A stretch of DNA of 64,000 nt, from contig OZ241330.1 of NCBI GenBank assembly GCA_965200045.1, forward strand, positions 1,178,001-1,242,000. The letters are read 5' to 3'. The DNA is from Bin25 sp026709415 (lineage in GTDB: Bacteria > Bacteroidota > Bacteroidia > Flavobacteriales > Flavobacteriaceae). Positions 24,779 to 34,074 of the stretch are shown in pieces (position 1 is the first letter of the stretch; each line of letters begins with the position of its first letter). The notes beneath the pieces are model-generated. The model saw only the letters and a program-made list of their open reading frames with translations. It searched no databases and was not told the DNA's origin. Position numbers and translations under genes: made by a program.

Positions 24779-25620
24779 GAGATGATGAAAAAAAATTTTT
24801 AGTTGCCCTTCAAGATTACCGTCAAAGTTTAAGACGAGCCCTTAGGGCTTCTCAGAATGTTTTATGTAGCTTGATTGAACATAGCACGGCGATTGAAGGT
24901 TCACGATTAACAAGATTAGAAGTCCAAGAAGTCATACAGGAAAGAACTCGTTTCGATTATCCTGAAAAGGATAAAAGGATGGTTCGAGACTATACATCGG
25001 GATTATTCTATGTCATGTTTTTATACAGAAATCGTTTACCATTAACCATCGAAAGAATCGAACGCTTGAATCATTTGGTCATGCGACATAATGGTGAAGT
25101 CACCTATGATGAAGAAGATCATATGATTGATACCCGAAAAGGGAAAATTAGAGAGGTTTCTGTTTATTGGGAGTATCACAAATTTATAGATCATTCAAAA
25201 ATTCACGAAACATTAGAACCTTTATTAAGAATAACGAATGAACAATTAAGTCAAAAACAAAGTGTTCTCAATAGTCATCGAATCGCATTTGACTTACATG
25301 GGAAATTTTTGGGGATTCATCCTTTTTTTGATGGCAATAGCCGAACTTCTCGATTGTTACAAAATTATGTTCAAGGGTGGTATCGACAACCTTTATCCAC
25401 CGTTCGGTTTGAAAATGCTTCCATTTATAAGGATACGTTATTACGTTCTTGGGAAGAAGAAGATCCCCATATTTTCAATAATTATATGTTTGGTCAAACC
25501 ATTGATTTTTTTCGGATGGTAGAAAAAGAATATCATATTGGAAAACAGTATCAAAAAATAGAAATTAAGCCTCTCATAGCCACGAAGCAATATCGTTTGA
25601 GTTCCAAAATACAACAATAA
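24775..25620 (+). CDS. Fic-domain protein with a variant motif (GNS instead of GNG)
   Basis: A 281-residue Fic protein. The catalytic loop is HPFFDGNSRTSR (His182 to Arg193), differing from the consensus HPFxxGNGRxxR by Ser in place of the second Gly. An inhibitory-helix motif of the (S/T)xxxE(G/N) type is at residues 37-42 (STAIEG), which classes it as an N-terminally autoinhibited (class II-like) Fic enzyme. Such enzymes transfer AMP or other nucleotides onto protein side chains. The gene overlaps a small upstream ORF by 4 bp. The module sits between a palindrome and a decayed ATPase gene, in a region of accessory debris. Confidence 0.85.
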   Translation: MRDDEKKFLVALQDYRQSLRRALRASQNVLCSLIEHSTAIEGSRLTRLEVQEVIQERTRFDYPEKDKRMVRDYTSGLFYVMFLYRNRLPLTIERIERLNHLVMRHNGEVTYDEEDHMIDTRKGKIREVSVYWEYHKFIDHSKIHETLEPLLRITNEQLSQKQSVLNSHRIAFDLHGKFLGIHPFFDGNSRTSRLLQNYVQGWYRQPLSTVRFENASIYKDTLLRSWEEEDPHIFNNYMFGQTIDFFRMVEKEYHIGKQYQKIEIKPLIATKQYRLSSKIQQ

Positions 25621-25692
25621 TTTGACGACACATCGTTGAGAAGATAAGAATAAATCAAAACCGAAACCACCTCCAGACCGCTCGGTTTTAGG

Positions 25693-25709
25693 TTAAACGT
25701 ATAAGTCAC
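25693..25709 (+). repeat. Second copy of the palindrome half-site
   Basis: TTAAACGTATAAGTCAC matches TTAAGCGTATAAGTCCC of the palindrome's left arm region (24390-24406) at 15 of 17 positions. It lies about where the recognisable part of the decayed ATPase ends, about 75 bp past the Fic stop. Confidence 0.5.
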
Positions 25710-26540
25710 TAAAATTTCATCTAAGACTTCTTTGGACATGATTCCATGGGCTTCGTTTAGTTTATTAACGGCAGGATTCACATAAGACATGATATGATGA
25801 GGCCATTGGTGTGTTTTTTGTGTTATGGCATTAATCCAATCATTGATATCTCCTTAAGCTTGTACGTCTTTGATGAGCCAATCCGCTATAATCGCTTTTT
25901 CTGATGTTTGATCTAATGCACTTAAATTAAAGCTGCATTTGTTGTTAAACCTCGAAATACCAAGTGATTGAAGTATATTCCTAGTCATGTTTAAACCACT
26001 GACTACCAATATTAGTGGACGATTGAAACTTCCATTATGAATTTCATCTAATACATTTTTTGTTTTGTCTATCAGTTCAGGAGATAATCTATGGACATCT
26101 TTGATATTCTGTGCTTCATCTAGTGTTAGTAGTAAAGGTTTATTTCCTAACTTCAAAAGATCCAATATTGATTTTTTTGAAAATTCAATATTGACTTGAG
26201 CACTCATTACCGGAACACCCCTTTAATAGTTGTCTTGGTTAGTTCTTCAATAGACTCAATATCTAAATATTTTTTTTAGTTGAACGGTATCCCATAAACC
26301 ATCCGCTTTAATTCGTTTTACTTCCCAGTGATGTTGTTTTGCAATCTCTTCGCATTTTTCAAGTAGAGCCGTTTTACCAACACTAGGAGAGCCTTGGATT
26401 AAAAATCAGTTCCATTTTTGTTCTTTCGAGCATCATTTAACAATACTTTGAAATAATCAAGTATTTTCTTTCCGGCCATGAAAATATTTAGCATACCCAC
26501 GATCTGAGATGATTTGACTGGACTGTCGCTTTTGATTCAT
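25700..26540 (-). pseudogene. Decayed AAA-type ATPase gene
   Basis: Read on the minus strand from the ATG at 26540, pieces in different frames join into one ATPase: an N-terminal ISDRGYAKYFHGRK, a Walker A region QGSPSVGKTALL, a LTLDEAQNI Walker B-like motif and VVSGLNM. At least four frameshifts are needed (in AAAGAAAATAC, GATTTTTAAT, an A7 run near 26270 and near the GGGG at about 26220), plus one in-frame stop at 25854. After that stop the frame continues sensibly to about 25700. All the shifts lie at or near homopolymers, so either decay or sequencing error is possible, but the stop codon and the truncated end favour decay. Confidence 0.7.
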
Positions 26541-26708
26541 GATGATATTATAATAAGGTTAAAAACTAGCCGTTATATGCTTCATTGCCAAAGAATGGTC
26601 GGAATTCAACCATTTCTTATGAGACCCTAGTCGTTTTATTCACATTATCTAAAAAAGCTAGACGTGTCTGGCAAATTCACCTGGTTGGCTAAAATGCAGG
26701 GAGGACTG

Positions 26709-29700
26709 TTACCAAAACTTGAAATGTTGCATTATCTCATCATTGTTTCCAATGATTAGTTGAAGACCCTTCGGGGTCTTTAAAGTTTGCATTGATTTTG
26801 CATCATGAGGTGCAACAAATCCAGAGAGGATAGGAGACACGCTTTTAAATTTTTTTCCTTGATTGGCGTTTTCCAATAATAAACCGATAGATGCATCATT
26901 TCTTGTTGTTTCAATTTCTGAAACAAACAGATTTCCAACCAAAAGAATATCAGGGTACTCATCTCCAATAAAATCGGATACTACAAAGTCATTGATCGAT
27001 GAAAATTGGGCTTGTACGGGTAAATTTTTCGGCACAAAAAATCCGTAGCCATCATTGGTTAAAACAAGAGATGAAAAAGTGAACGCCTGCAAATGAAGAG
27101 CGTCTTCAAGGCGCTTGTCACCGTAAACTTCAGACACATCCATTTGTGCAAACAGATTATAACTGCCTATTTGCCGTTTTAAAGTGGGAACTTGAGTACT
27201 AGAACAAGAAAATCCTCGCAATGGGTACTGTATCCCATAATTATAATAAGTCAATACAATATCATTGGTTCCATCTTCATCAAAATCATGATAGTAAGCT
27301 TCAAAAGGCTCCTCCATGGAGGCCTTGTATTTATAGTTTTCGCCTAAATTACCGACCAGTAAATCGATAGAACCATCTAAATCCAAATCTGCTGCCTCAA
27401 TACAAAACCACCATCCTTTTTGCTCTTCTCTAGTTCTTCTGTTATCCAAATAAAGGCTGCCACCTTGATTTTCGATGAAGGTAATGGGCATCCAATGCCC
27501 CACCAAGACTAAATCATCAAAACCGTCTTGATTATAGTCCAAAACGCAGGCATCTGTTACCATCCCAATGGTCGAAAATAAAGTTTCACTTTGTCGATGA
27601 ATTTGAAATATCCCATCATTATTTTCTAACACATAACTTTTGGGAGATTCGGGATAATTCCATGGGACAAACGCATTACCAATAAATAAATCTAGATCTC
27701 CATCGTTGTCAAAATCGATGGCTTTGACAACAGCACCACTTTCAAATATCTTGGGAAGAGCTTCTGAATGATATTCAAACAATCCATTCCCCTTGTTAAG
27801 ATACAATCGGTCTTGATAAGTTGATGATCGAGGGGCGAATTCATTGCCGCCACTGAGAACGATTAAATCTAGCCATTGATCGTTATTGGCATCGAAAAAT
27901 AAAGCCGAAATATCTTCAAGAATTCGGTGGCGTTCCCAAGGAGCATGTTCAATTGGGACAAATGATCCATCATTTTGTTGTATCATCAATTGACTGGATT
28001 GCCCCGATGCTCCACCAAAATAAAAATCATCCAATCCATCCCCATTGATATCTGCTACGGCTAAGGCCGGTCCAAATCGAGATAATTGATGAGGCAATAA
28101 GACTTGTTTGCTATAATCATCAAACATATTTTCACGATGACTTATTTGTGGAACAATTTCTGAAGTGATTTCTGAAAAAATAGTTTTGCTATCGACCGTA
28201 CGTATCGATTTAGAAGTTCCTGCAGATGAATCAATAGTAAGGGTGGTATTAATCGCTACATCGTAAAATATTTGTAAAGTTCCATCAGACCAATAAACTT
28301 CCAGGCTATCAACTTTTTGATCTTGTCCCAATCCAAAATGGGCCGTCATTTCACTAGACGAATACATCCCTCGATAGGTCGTGGTTTCAATCATTTGTGA
28401 CTGTTCTTTTTGATGGACGATGATGGTGGAATTATGATTCAAAGCGGGATTTTCATTAACTAATTGTACTCTGAGATAATGACTAGCCGACTTTTCAGTG
28501 CTATTTTCTATTGTGTTGTTTTTGTAGATAAAAGCATCATCATTCACATTATTGATCACTATTTCTAAATCGCCATCATTATCTAAATCACCGTATGCCG
28601 CTCCGTTTGAAAAGGTTGGTTGGTTCAAACCCCAAGAATTGGTAACATTTTGAAAAGATAAATTCCCATGATTTTGATACATATAATTACTCATTGGCAC
28701 ACTGGGTAGGAGAGATAATACTTTTTCTAAATCGAGAATATCCATAATTTGAATATCCCCTTGGTTTGGATTTTCTTTGACGTAATCATTAGCAAAGTCC
28801 AAGACAAACTCTCCGATTTTTTTATCAGCATCCGTATTTCGGATGTCTCTTAACAATCCATTGGTTATAAAGACATCTTTATGGCCATCATTATTAAAAT
28901 CAGCAATTAAATTAGCCCAACTCCAATCGGTGGCAGCCATTCCAGTCAGTTGTGCGATATCACTAAAAGAATCAACCCCATGATTTAGTTGAAGGGTATT
29001 GAACATATATTGATAATGTCCTCCCTCATTGACGACATCCCAAAAAGTATCGACATCCATGGCACTCATATTGGCTTTTAATCGATAGTTATCTTCGGCA
29101 ACCATATCTAAGACCATAACATCATTCAGCAAATCATTATTGATATCGGCGGCATCAACACCCATTGAAAAAAAAGAGATATGTTTTAATTGTTTTTCGG
29201 TTTGATAACTGAAAGTTCCATCTCGGTTGTTCATGTAAAGAAAGTCAGGAGCTTCAAAATCATTGGCCACATATAAATCAGGCCATTGATCACCATTAAA
29301 GTCAGCAGCCACCACGCTATTGGGAAAACCAGTACGAAAAACGCCTGCTTGGGCAGTGACATCTTCAAAAGTTTTGTTATCAATGTTTTGGTACAAACGT
29401 GAAGTATATTGATCCAAAAGCAATTTGGTCCCAAAAAATGGAGAATAGGATCCGGGATTAGGCGGTTGGTTTAGAACATATAAATCCAAATCACCATCTT
29501 TATCATAATCCAAAAACACAGCCCCTCGACTGCGTTGGTTATCGGCCACCCCCCATTGTTGGGCTTCTTCTTTAAAAGTCAAATCCCCTTGATTGATGTA
29601 CAACCGATTTTGTCTTTTTTCTGGCTGAAAATCATAGAGTTCTTTGGTGACATAGATGTCTAAAAATCCATCGGCATTCACATCGGCGAGCGTTACACTT

Positions 29701-30086
29701 GAAGACCAGGTATCTTCTCGTTCAATACCACTTTGTTGGGTAATATTTTCAAATGTTAAATCCCCTAGATTGAGGTATAATTGGTCAGACTCGAGATTAC
29801 CAGCAAAATAAATATCGAGTAATCCATCATTGTTGAAATCACCAATTCCAACACCGGCCCCTCCATAGTAATTGGCATACAATAGAATATTCTGCTCTTT
29901 CGTATCCATGATAGAGTTTTGAAAATCGACGCCTGTTTTTTCAGACGAGAGGAGTTCAAACGTCGTTTGTCCCCAACTGCTAGCCGAACATAGAAACAAA
30001 AAAAAGACATGCCAATCCATCCATCGATTGATTTGATCTTTGGAATGGTGAAGCAGAATGTATGACAATGTAAAATGCCCCATCAT
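26709..30086 (-). CDS. Large VCBS/FG-GAP repeat protein with ASPIC/UnbV domain (CRTAC1-like)
   Basis: A 1125-residue exported protein. The upstream start at 30086 lies 2 bp past the previous stop and fits coupling; an ATG at 30020 would give a cleaner signal peptide ending near SSWGQ. Repeated calcium-loop motifs of the DxNxDG type (DFNNDGLLDIY, DVNADGFLDIY, DYDKDGDLDLY and others) form two beta-propeller-like blocks. An ASPIC/UnbV domain lies between them at about residues 560-640 (MIETTTYRGMYSS, FGLGQ, YWSDGTLQIF). Such proteins are surface or periplasmic, and in Bacteroidota often accompany SusC/SusD. It is the third gene of a minus-strand operon. Function unknown. Confidence 0.88.
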   Translation of the reverse strand: MMGHFTLSYILLHHSKDQINRWMDWHVFFLFLCSASSWGQTTFELLSSEKTGVDFQNSIMDTKEQNILLYANYYGGAGVGIGDFNNDGLLDIYFAGNLESDQLYLNLGDLTFENITQQSGIEREDTWSSSVTLADVNADGFLDIYVTKELYDFQPEKRQNRLYINQGDLTFKEEAQQWGVADNQRSRGAVFLDYDKDGDLDLYVLNQPPNPGSYSPFFGTKLLLDQYTSRLYQNIDNKTFEDVTAQAGVFRTGFPNSVVAADFNGDQWPDLYVANDFEAPDFLYMNNRDGTFSYQTEKQLKHISFFSMGVDAADINNDLLNDVMVLDMVAEDNYRLKANMSAMDVDTFWDVVNEGGHYQYMFNTLQLNHGVDSFSDIAQLTGMAATDWSWANLIADFNNDGHKDVFITNGLLRDIRNTDADKKIGEFVLDFANDYVKENPNQGDIQIMDILDLEKVLSLLPSVPMSNYMYQNHGNLSFQNVTNSWGLNQPTFSNGAAYGDLDNDGDLEIVINNVNDDAFIYKNNTIENSTEKSASHYLRVQLVNENPALNHNSTIIVHQKEQSQMIETTTYRGMYSSSEMTAHFGLGQDQKVDSLEVYWSDGTLQIFYDVAINTTLTIDSSAGTSKSIRTVDSKTIFSEITSEIVPQISHRENMFDDYSKQVLLPHQLSRFGPALAVADINGDGLDDFYFGGASGQSSQLMIQQNDGSFVPIEHAPWERHRILEDISALFFDANNDQWLDLIVLSGGNEFAPRSSTYQDRLYLNKGNGLFEYHSEALPKIFESGAVVKAIDFDNDGDLDLFIGNAFVPWNYPESPKSYVLENNDGIFQIHRQSETLFSTIGMVTDACVLDYNQDGFDDLVLVGHWMPITFIENQGGSLYLDNRRTREEQKGWWFCIEAADLDLDGSIDLLVGNLGENYKYKASMEEPFEAYYHDFDEDGTNDIVLTYYNYGIQYPLRGFSCSSTQVPTLKRQIGSYNLFAQMDVSEVYGDKRLEDALHLQAFTFSSLVLTNDGYGFFVPKNLPVQAQFSSINDFVVSDFIGDEYPDILLVGNLFVSEIETTRNDASIGLLLENANQGKKFKSVSPILSGFVAPHDAKSMQTLKTPKGLQLIIGNNDEIMQHFKFW

Positions 30087-30088
30087 TC

Positions 30089-30697
30089 TTAATAATGGGG
30101 TTTTAAATCTTTGATTTGGCCAGCCACAAATCGATCATCTTGGATATAGAGTTTGAACTGTCGATTGGCATCAATTTTAAAATAGGTTGGTAAAGTATCA
30201 CCCATCTGGTCGAATCTAAAAAAAGGATTTCCTCCATACCGTTCCATAATGGTATCCTTGATGGCTTCAATCAATACATGACTTTGGTACATGTTATTCC
30301 AAGGAGCCCAAGCTCGGTATGCCAACTTGAGATTGAGAGCATTCAAATTTCTAGAATCATCAAATCCCCCGATAAACCGGAATTCAATATCTGCAGGACT
30401 TAGTGATTGTGGTTCTTCTTTTAGATAAAAATTGACCCAGCCGTAACTACCAGAGGATGGGAGAATCAATTGTTGTTGATTGAGTTTCCAACATCGATCC
30501 AAGTACTCTTGATTATCCATGCCAAAGGAAAGAGTGAATAACAGAGAATCGATGCGTTGCTTTTTTTTGGTTTCTCTTAAGTAGTTTTTTTTATAAATCG
30601 AAGTTTCACATTGACTTAAAATGAAAAGGCTAGCGAGAAACACCAAAACCTTATGGAAACTCAAAAAACTGGATGGCTTCATTGTTAATGGCAGCAA
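30089..30697 (-). CDS. Small lipoprotein of unknown function between two VCBS proteins
   Basis: A 202-residue protein with a lipoprotein signal ending in ILSQC; the second ATG (residue 6, about 30682) is an equally good start. The body contains WVNFYLKEEP, FIGGFDDSRNLNALNLKL and a C-terminal YIQDDRFVAGQIKDLKPHY. No family is recognised. The start lies inside the 3' end of the preceding VCBS gene (47-bp overlap at most) and its stop is 2 bp before the next VCBS gene, so all three are surely co-expressed and probably act at the same membrane. Confidence 0.75.
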   Translation of the reverse strand: MLPLTMKPSSFLSFHKVLVFLASLFILSQCETSIYKKNYLRETKKKQRIDSLLFTLSFGMDNQEYLDRCWKLNQQQLILPSSGSYGWVNFYLKEEPQSLSPADIEFRFIGGFDDSRNLNALNLKLAYRAWAPWNNMYQSHVLIEAIKDTIMERYGGNPFFRFDQMGDTLPTYFKIDANRQFKLYIQDDRFVAGQIKDLKPHY

Positions 30698-33600
30698 TTA
30701 AAAGTAATTTATTTTGGTGTTGGATCAATTCCAAATTTCTAATCTGACCGGAAATTCCCAAAAATTCAGTCTGGTCAAATTTAAAGTGAGGGTCCTCTTT
30801 AGAGCCATAAACAATCAAACCATGGGATGCATCATAGCGACCAAATTGTGGTTTGACCAAATATTGATTGCCTCCAAGAATCAAATCCAACTGATGATCT
30901 TGATCAATATCTTTGACGACTGAAGAGTATATAGGAGCATATTGAATTTCAGAGGGTAATGGTTGTTTCACAAAAAGGCCATTTTGATTTTCAAAATAAC
31001 AGCTTTCAAGTTCTTCTAGTTGGTATTGTCTCGAATGTTGGATTTGCTGTTGGCTTAGTAATTGTTCAATGGTTGTTTTGGAATAAATTTCATGACTTGG
31101 TATGATTCTTTTGAGATAGGGTAGTTGTGCGATTAAATCCTTACGATCAGCAATAGGATAGTAAGTGTCACCATGGGGGGCACAAATAATTTGCTCGATA
31201 CTGCCATTGGAATCAAAATCACTGACGAACATTTTGTAACCTGATTGAATCATGCTATTGGTTCCATGATTTCCAGCAAATAAATCGATATCCCCATCTT
31301 GATCAAAATCTTGAGCCACCAGGGTGTTCCACAAGCCACTGGTCTGGTCTAGACCAATATGTTTAGAAGGCGTGTTAAACGTGCCCTTTTCATTTAAAAA
31401 AACTAAAATATTTGTCCAATGTCCGGCGACCAAGATATCTGTCCAACCATCACCATCAATATCTTTTGTTTCAGCCGATGTCATCAATCCCAAGTCTTGA
31501 AATTGGGGGATCTTTTCTTGGCGAAAGGTTCCATCTGGTAAGCCTTTTAAAAGGATGGCATCAGCGGGTGGTCCGTAGAATGAACCATCGATGTTTTGGG
31601 TTAAAAATAAATCCAATAGACCATCTTTATTAAAATCCAAACTAGAGATGTCTGAAGTTCGAGTCAATAGATTTTGCGGCAAAACATGGGACATCCATTC
31701 GAATATCCCTTCCCCATGGTTGATATAAACACGGTCATTTAAATTATGATCTTCATTTGAAAAAGCTCTGCCGGATGTGCCGACATATAAATCTAAAAAT
31801 CCATCTTGATTTAAATCAATAAATTTGGCGACGGTATCTTCTGCTGTAGCATGGATTTGAAAGATATTTTCAATGATTTGGTAGCCATCGTGGTGTGAAA
31901 CAATTAGTGAACTGGATTGATTTTTGGCGCCGCCAATAAAGAAATCTTCAAGACCATCATGATTAACATCTCCCTTAGCTAAGGCCGGCCCTTGATTGCT
32001 ATACATTTGGATGAGCAGTTGTTCACGATTGAAATCACTCCAATTATTTTCTCGATGGACAAATTCAAATAAGGGGGTTGATTTTAAAATTGGATTAGAG
32101 GTTTTTGAGGGTTGATATTGATGATTAGACTGCCGAGGTTCTTGGAGGTGGATATGTTGATTGGCCGCAATATTGGTATGAAGAGAGGTTTTATCATTAG
32201 GCCATAAAACGATTAACGAATCGACCATATCATGATGATCCAAGCCAAAATGAAGACGGTTTGAAATGGAAGATTGAAAGCCTCTGGATGGAAATTGCTC
32301 CACCATTTGTTGATTAGAGTTTCCGTATTTAATGATTGCTTTTGCCCCGATGGATTTCGTATTCAAAGAATGGGATTGTAATGAAATACTCAAAAATTTG
32401 TGTTGAGAAGTATCGGTTGTGTTTTCGTAAACAAAACAAGGATGATTAACGTTATTGACGACTAAATCCAAATCGCCATCATTATCTAAATCGGCATAGG
32501 CATTCCCATTACTAAAACTAGGGGTGTTTAATCCCCAATCATTAGTGATATCCTTAAATTTAAAATCACCTTTGTTTTGAAACATGACATTAGCAATAGG
32601 ATGGGATGGAATGAAATCAATCAGTTCTTTTAATCCAGATTGCCGATTCTCGAGCATTTTTGCTACGATTTGATCATTGGCTGAATAGTCTAGGTAATCT
32701 CGATCAAGCAAATCTTGGAAGATCCCATTGGCCACAAACAAATCTTTTAAACCATCATTATCCGCATCAAATAATAAAGAAGCCCAGCTCCAATCGGTGG
32801 CCATTACGCCGGCGTATCGACCAATTTCAACAAATCCATTTTCTCCTAAATTTCGCTGCAGTGTATTCCGAGGATATTGGTGGTAGTAACCTTGTGAGAC
32901 GGCCAATCGGTATTTGTCCCAACTTTCATACAACGCTTTTGTTTTTTGCCTTTCCAATGTCGACGGAAGCATTTCAGTGACCATCAAATCAGCTAACAAA
33001 TCATTATTCACATCAGCCGCATCAGCCCCCATAGACCCCATCGATATCGTAGAAAGCTTTTGCTCTAAAACTTCTTGAAATCCAGTTGGAAAATTATAAT
33101 AGAGATAATCTTTTTCAAAAAAATCATTTGAAATAAACAGATCAGGTCTTCGATCAGCATTAAAATCACTGAGAGTAATTCCTAAGCCAAAGCCAATGGC
33201 AGAAGTGTAAATATTTTGATCTTCAGTGATATCTAAAAAACGATTGTTTTCTTGAATCAATAATTTATTACCCAATCCATCAGGATCTGGAATATTCCTT
33301 TGGTCTTTAATCAAATCATAACCCCCTATAGATTGTGTTGAATTATTTAAGACGTAACAATCCAAATCGCCATCTAAATCAAAGTCAAAAAAAGCGGCAT
33401 GTACCGACAGTCCAAGGATATCTAATCCATATTTTTTGGACTGCTCTGTAAAACTCAAATCTCCATTATTGATAAACAATTCATTGTGTCGATTTTCCCC
33501 CTGTGGTTTTCCTGATTTACAGACATAAAGATCTAAGTATCCATCTCCATTGACGTCAGCAAAAGTGGCTCCAGTAGACCAAACCCCTGGAGAGGCAACG

Positions 33601-33920
33601 CCAGCTATTTCAGTGATATCGACAAATTTCCAATCCCCTTGGTTTAAATATAACCTATTGTCGGTTTGATTTCCTGTCAAATAAATATCAATCCATCCAT
33701 CGTTATTGATATCTCCTAAGGCAACACCACCACCATTATAAAAATTTCGGTATGTGTAGGGATTGAAGTCATTGGTATAGCTCAAAGTATTTTCAAAATC
33801 AATGCCAGAAGTTTTAGCTCGATCAACAAATCGTGATTTTTCTTTTTGACAACTTGAAACCATGAACATAAGCCCCCCGAGAGTCATTTTGGCCCATAAA
33901 TAAATCTTATTTAACAACAT
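30651..33920 (-). CDS. Large VCBS/FG-GAP repeat lipoprotein with ASPIC/UnbV domain (CRTAC1-like)
   Basis: A 1089-residue paralogue of the VCBS protein two genes downstream. The signal peptide ends in lipobox VSSC followed by QKEK, so it is a lipoprotein. Calcium-loop repeats (DINNDGWIDIY, DVNGDGYLDLY, DFDLDGDLDCY, DADNDGLKDLF and more) fill both halves. The ASPIC/UnbV domain is near residues 530-610 (SIGAKAIIKYG, FPSRGFQSS, LHFGLDHH, VLWPNDK). It is the first gene of the three-gene operon and is divergent from atpB, with a 154-bp gap between them. Ligand and role are unknown; binding or anchoring of an extracellular substrate is a guess from family context. Confidence 0.88.
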   Translation of the reverse strand: MLLNKIYLWAKMTLGGLMFMVSSCQKEKSRFVDRAKTSGIDFENTLSYTNDFNPYTYRNFYNGGGVALGDINNDGWIDIYLTGNQTDNRLYLNQGDWKFVDITEIAGVASPGVWSTGATFADVNGDGYLDLYVCKSGKPQGENRHNELFINNGDLSFTEQSKKYGLDILGLSVHAAFFDFDLDGDLDCYVLNNSTQSIGGYDLIKDQRNIPDPDGLGNKLLIQENNRFLDITEDQNIYTSAIGFGLGITLSDFNADRRPDLFISNDFFEKDYLYYNFPTGFQEVLEQKLSTISMGSMGADAADVNNDLLADLMVTEMLPSTLERQKTKALYESWDKYRLAVSQGYYHQYPRNTLQRNLGENGFVEIGRYAGVMATDWSWASLLFDADNDGLKDLFVANGIFQDLLDRDYLDYSANDQIVAKMLENRQSGLKELIDFIPSHPIANVMFQNKGDFKFKDITNDWGLNTPSFSNGNAYADLDNDGDLDLVVNNVNHPCFVYENTTDTSQHKFLSISLQSHSLNTKSIGAKAIIKYGNSNQQMVEQFPSRGFQSSISNRLHFGLDHHDMVDSLIVLWPNDKTSLHTNIAANQHIHLQEPRQSNHQYQPSKTSNPILKSTPLFEFVHRENNWSDFNREQLLIQMYSNQGPALAKGDVNHDGLEDFFIGGAKNQSSSLIVSHHDGYQIIENIFQIHATAEDTVAKFIDLNQDGFLDLYVGTSGRAFSNEDHNLNDRVYINHGEGIFEWMSHVLPQNLLTRTSDISSLDFNKDGLLDLFLTQNIDGSFYGPPADAILLKGLPDGTFRQEKIPQFQDLGLMTSAETKDIDGDGWTDILVAGHWTNILVFLNEKGTFNTPSKHIGLDQTSGLWNTLVAQDFDQDGDIDLFAGNHGTNSMIQSGYKMFVSDFDSNGSIEQIICAPHGDTYYPIADRKDLIAQLPYLKRIIPSHEIYSKTTIEQLLSQQQIQHSRQYQLEELESCYFENQNGLFVKQPLPSEIQYAPIYSSVVKDIDQDHQLDLILGGNQYLVKPQFGRYDASHGLIVYGSKEDPHFKFDQTEFLGISGQIRNLELIQHQNKLLLIAAINNEAIQFFEFP

Positions 33921-33993
33921 AAGAAAAGTCGCACAATTTAAAAATGATTTGAGATTTTTATGATGATATCTCCGATAATAACCCTATGATTTT

Positions 33994-34001
33994 CAAAATT
34001 A
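33994..34001 (-). promoter_or_regulatory. Possible -7 promoter element for the VCBS operon
   Basis: The minus strand reads TAATTTTG, a TAnnTTTG match 74 bp upstream of the VCBS lipoprotein start, in the intergenic region shared with atpB. The -33 element is unclear. Confidence 0.35.
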
Positions 34002-34040
34002 GAAAGTCAAAAACATTTCTAAAAATTTAGTCTGATATAT

Positions 34041-34048
34041 TACATTTG
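34041..34048 (+). promoter_or_regulatory. -7 promoter element (TACATTTG) upstream of atpB
   Basis: TACATTTG fits the Bacteroidota TAnnTTTG element and lies 27 bp before the atpB start, leaving a short leader. A promoter directly before atpB is notable because the usual upstream genes (atpZ and neighbours) are now elsewhere. Confidence 0.5.
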
Positions 34049-34074
34049 CACCGCCGTTAAAAAAGGCTTTTGTT

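Noticed and set aside
25551..25790. 79-residue minus-strand ORF as a separate gene
   Set aside because: It is in frame with the decayed ATPase beyond an in-frame stop, and its end is antisense to fic.
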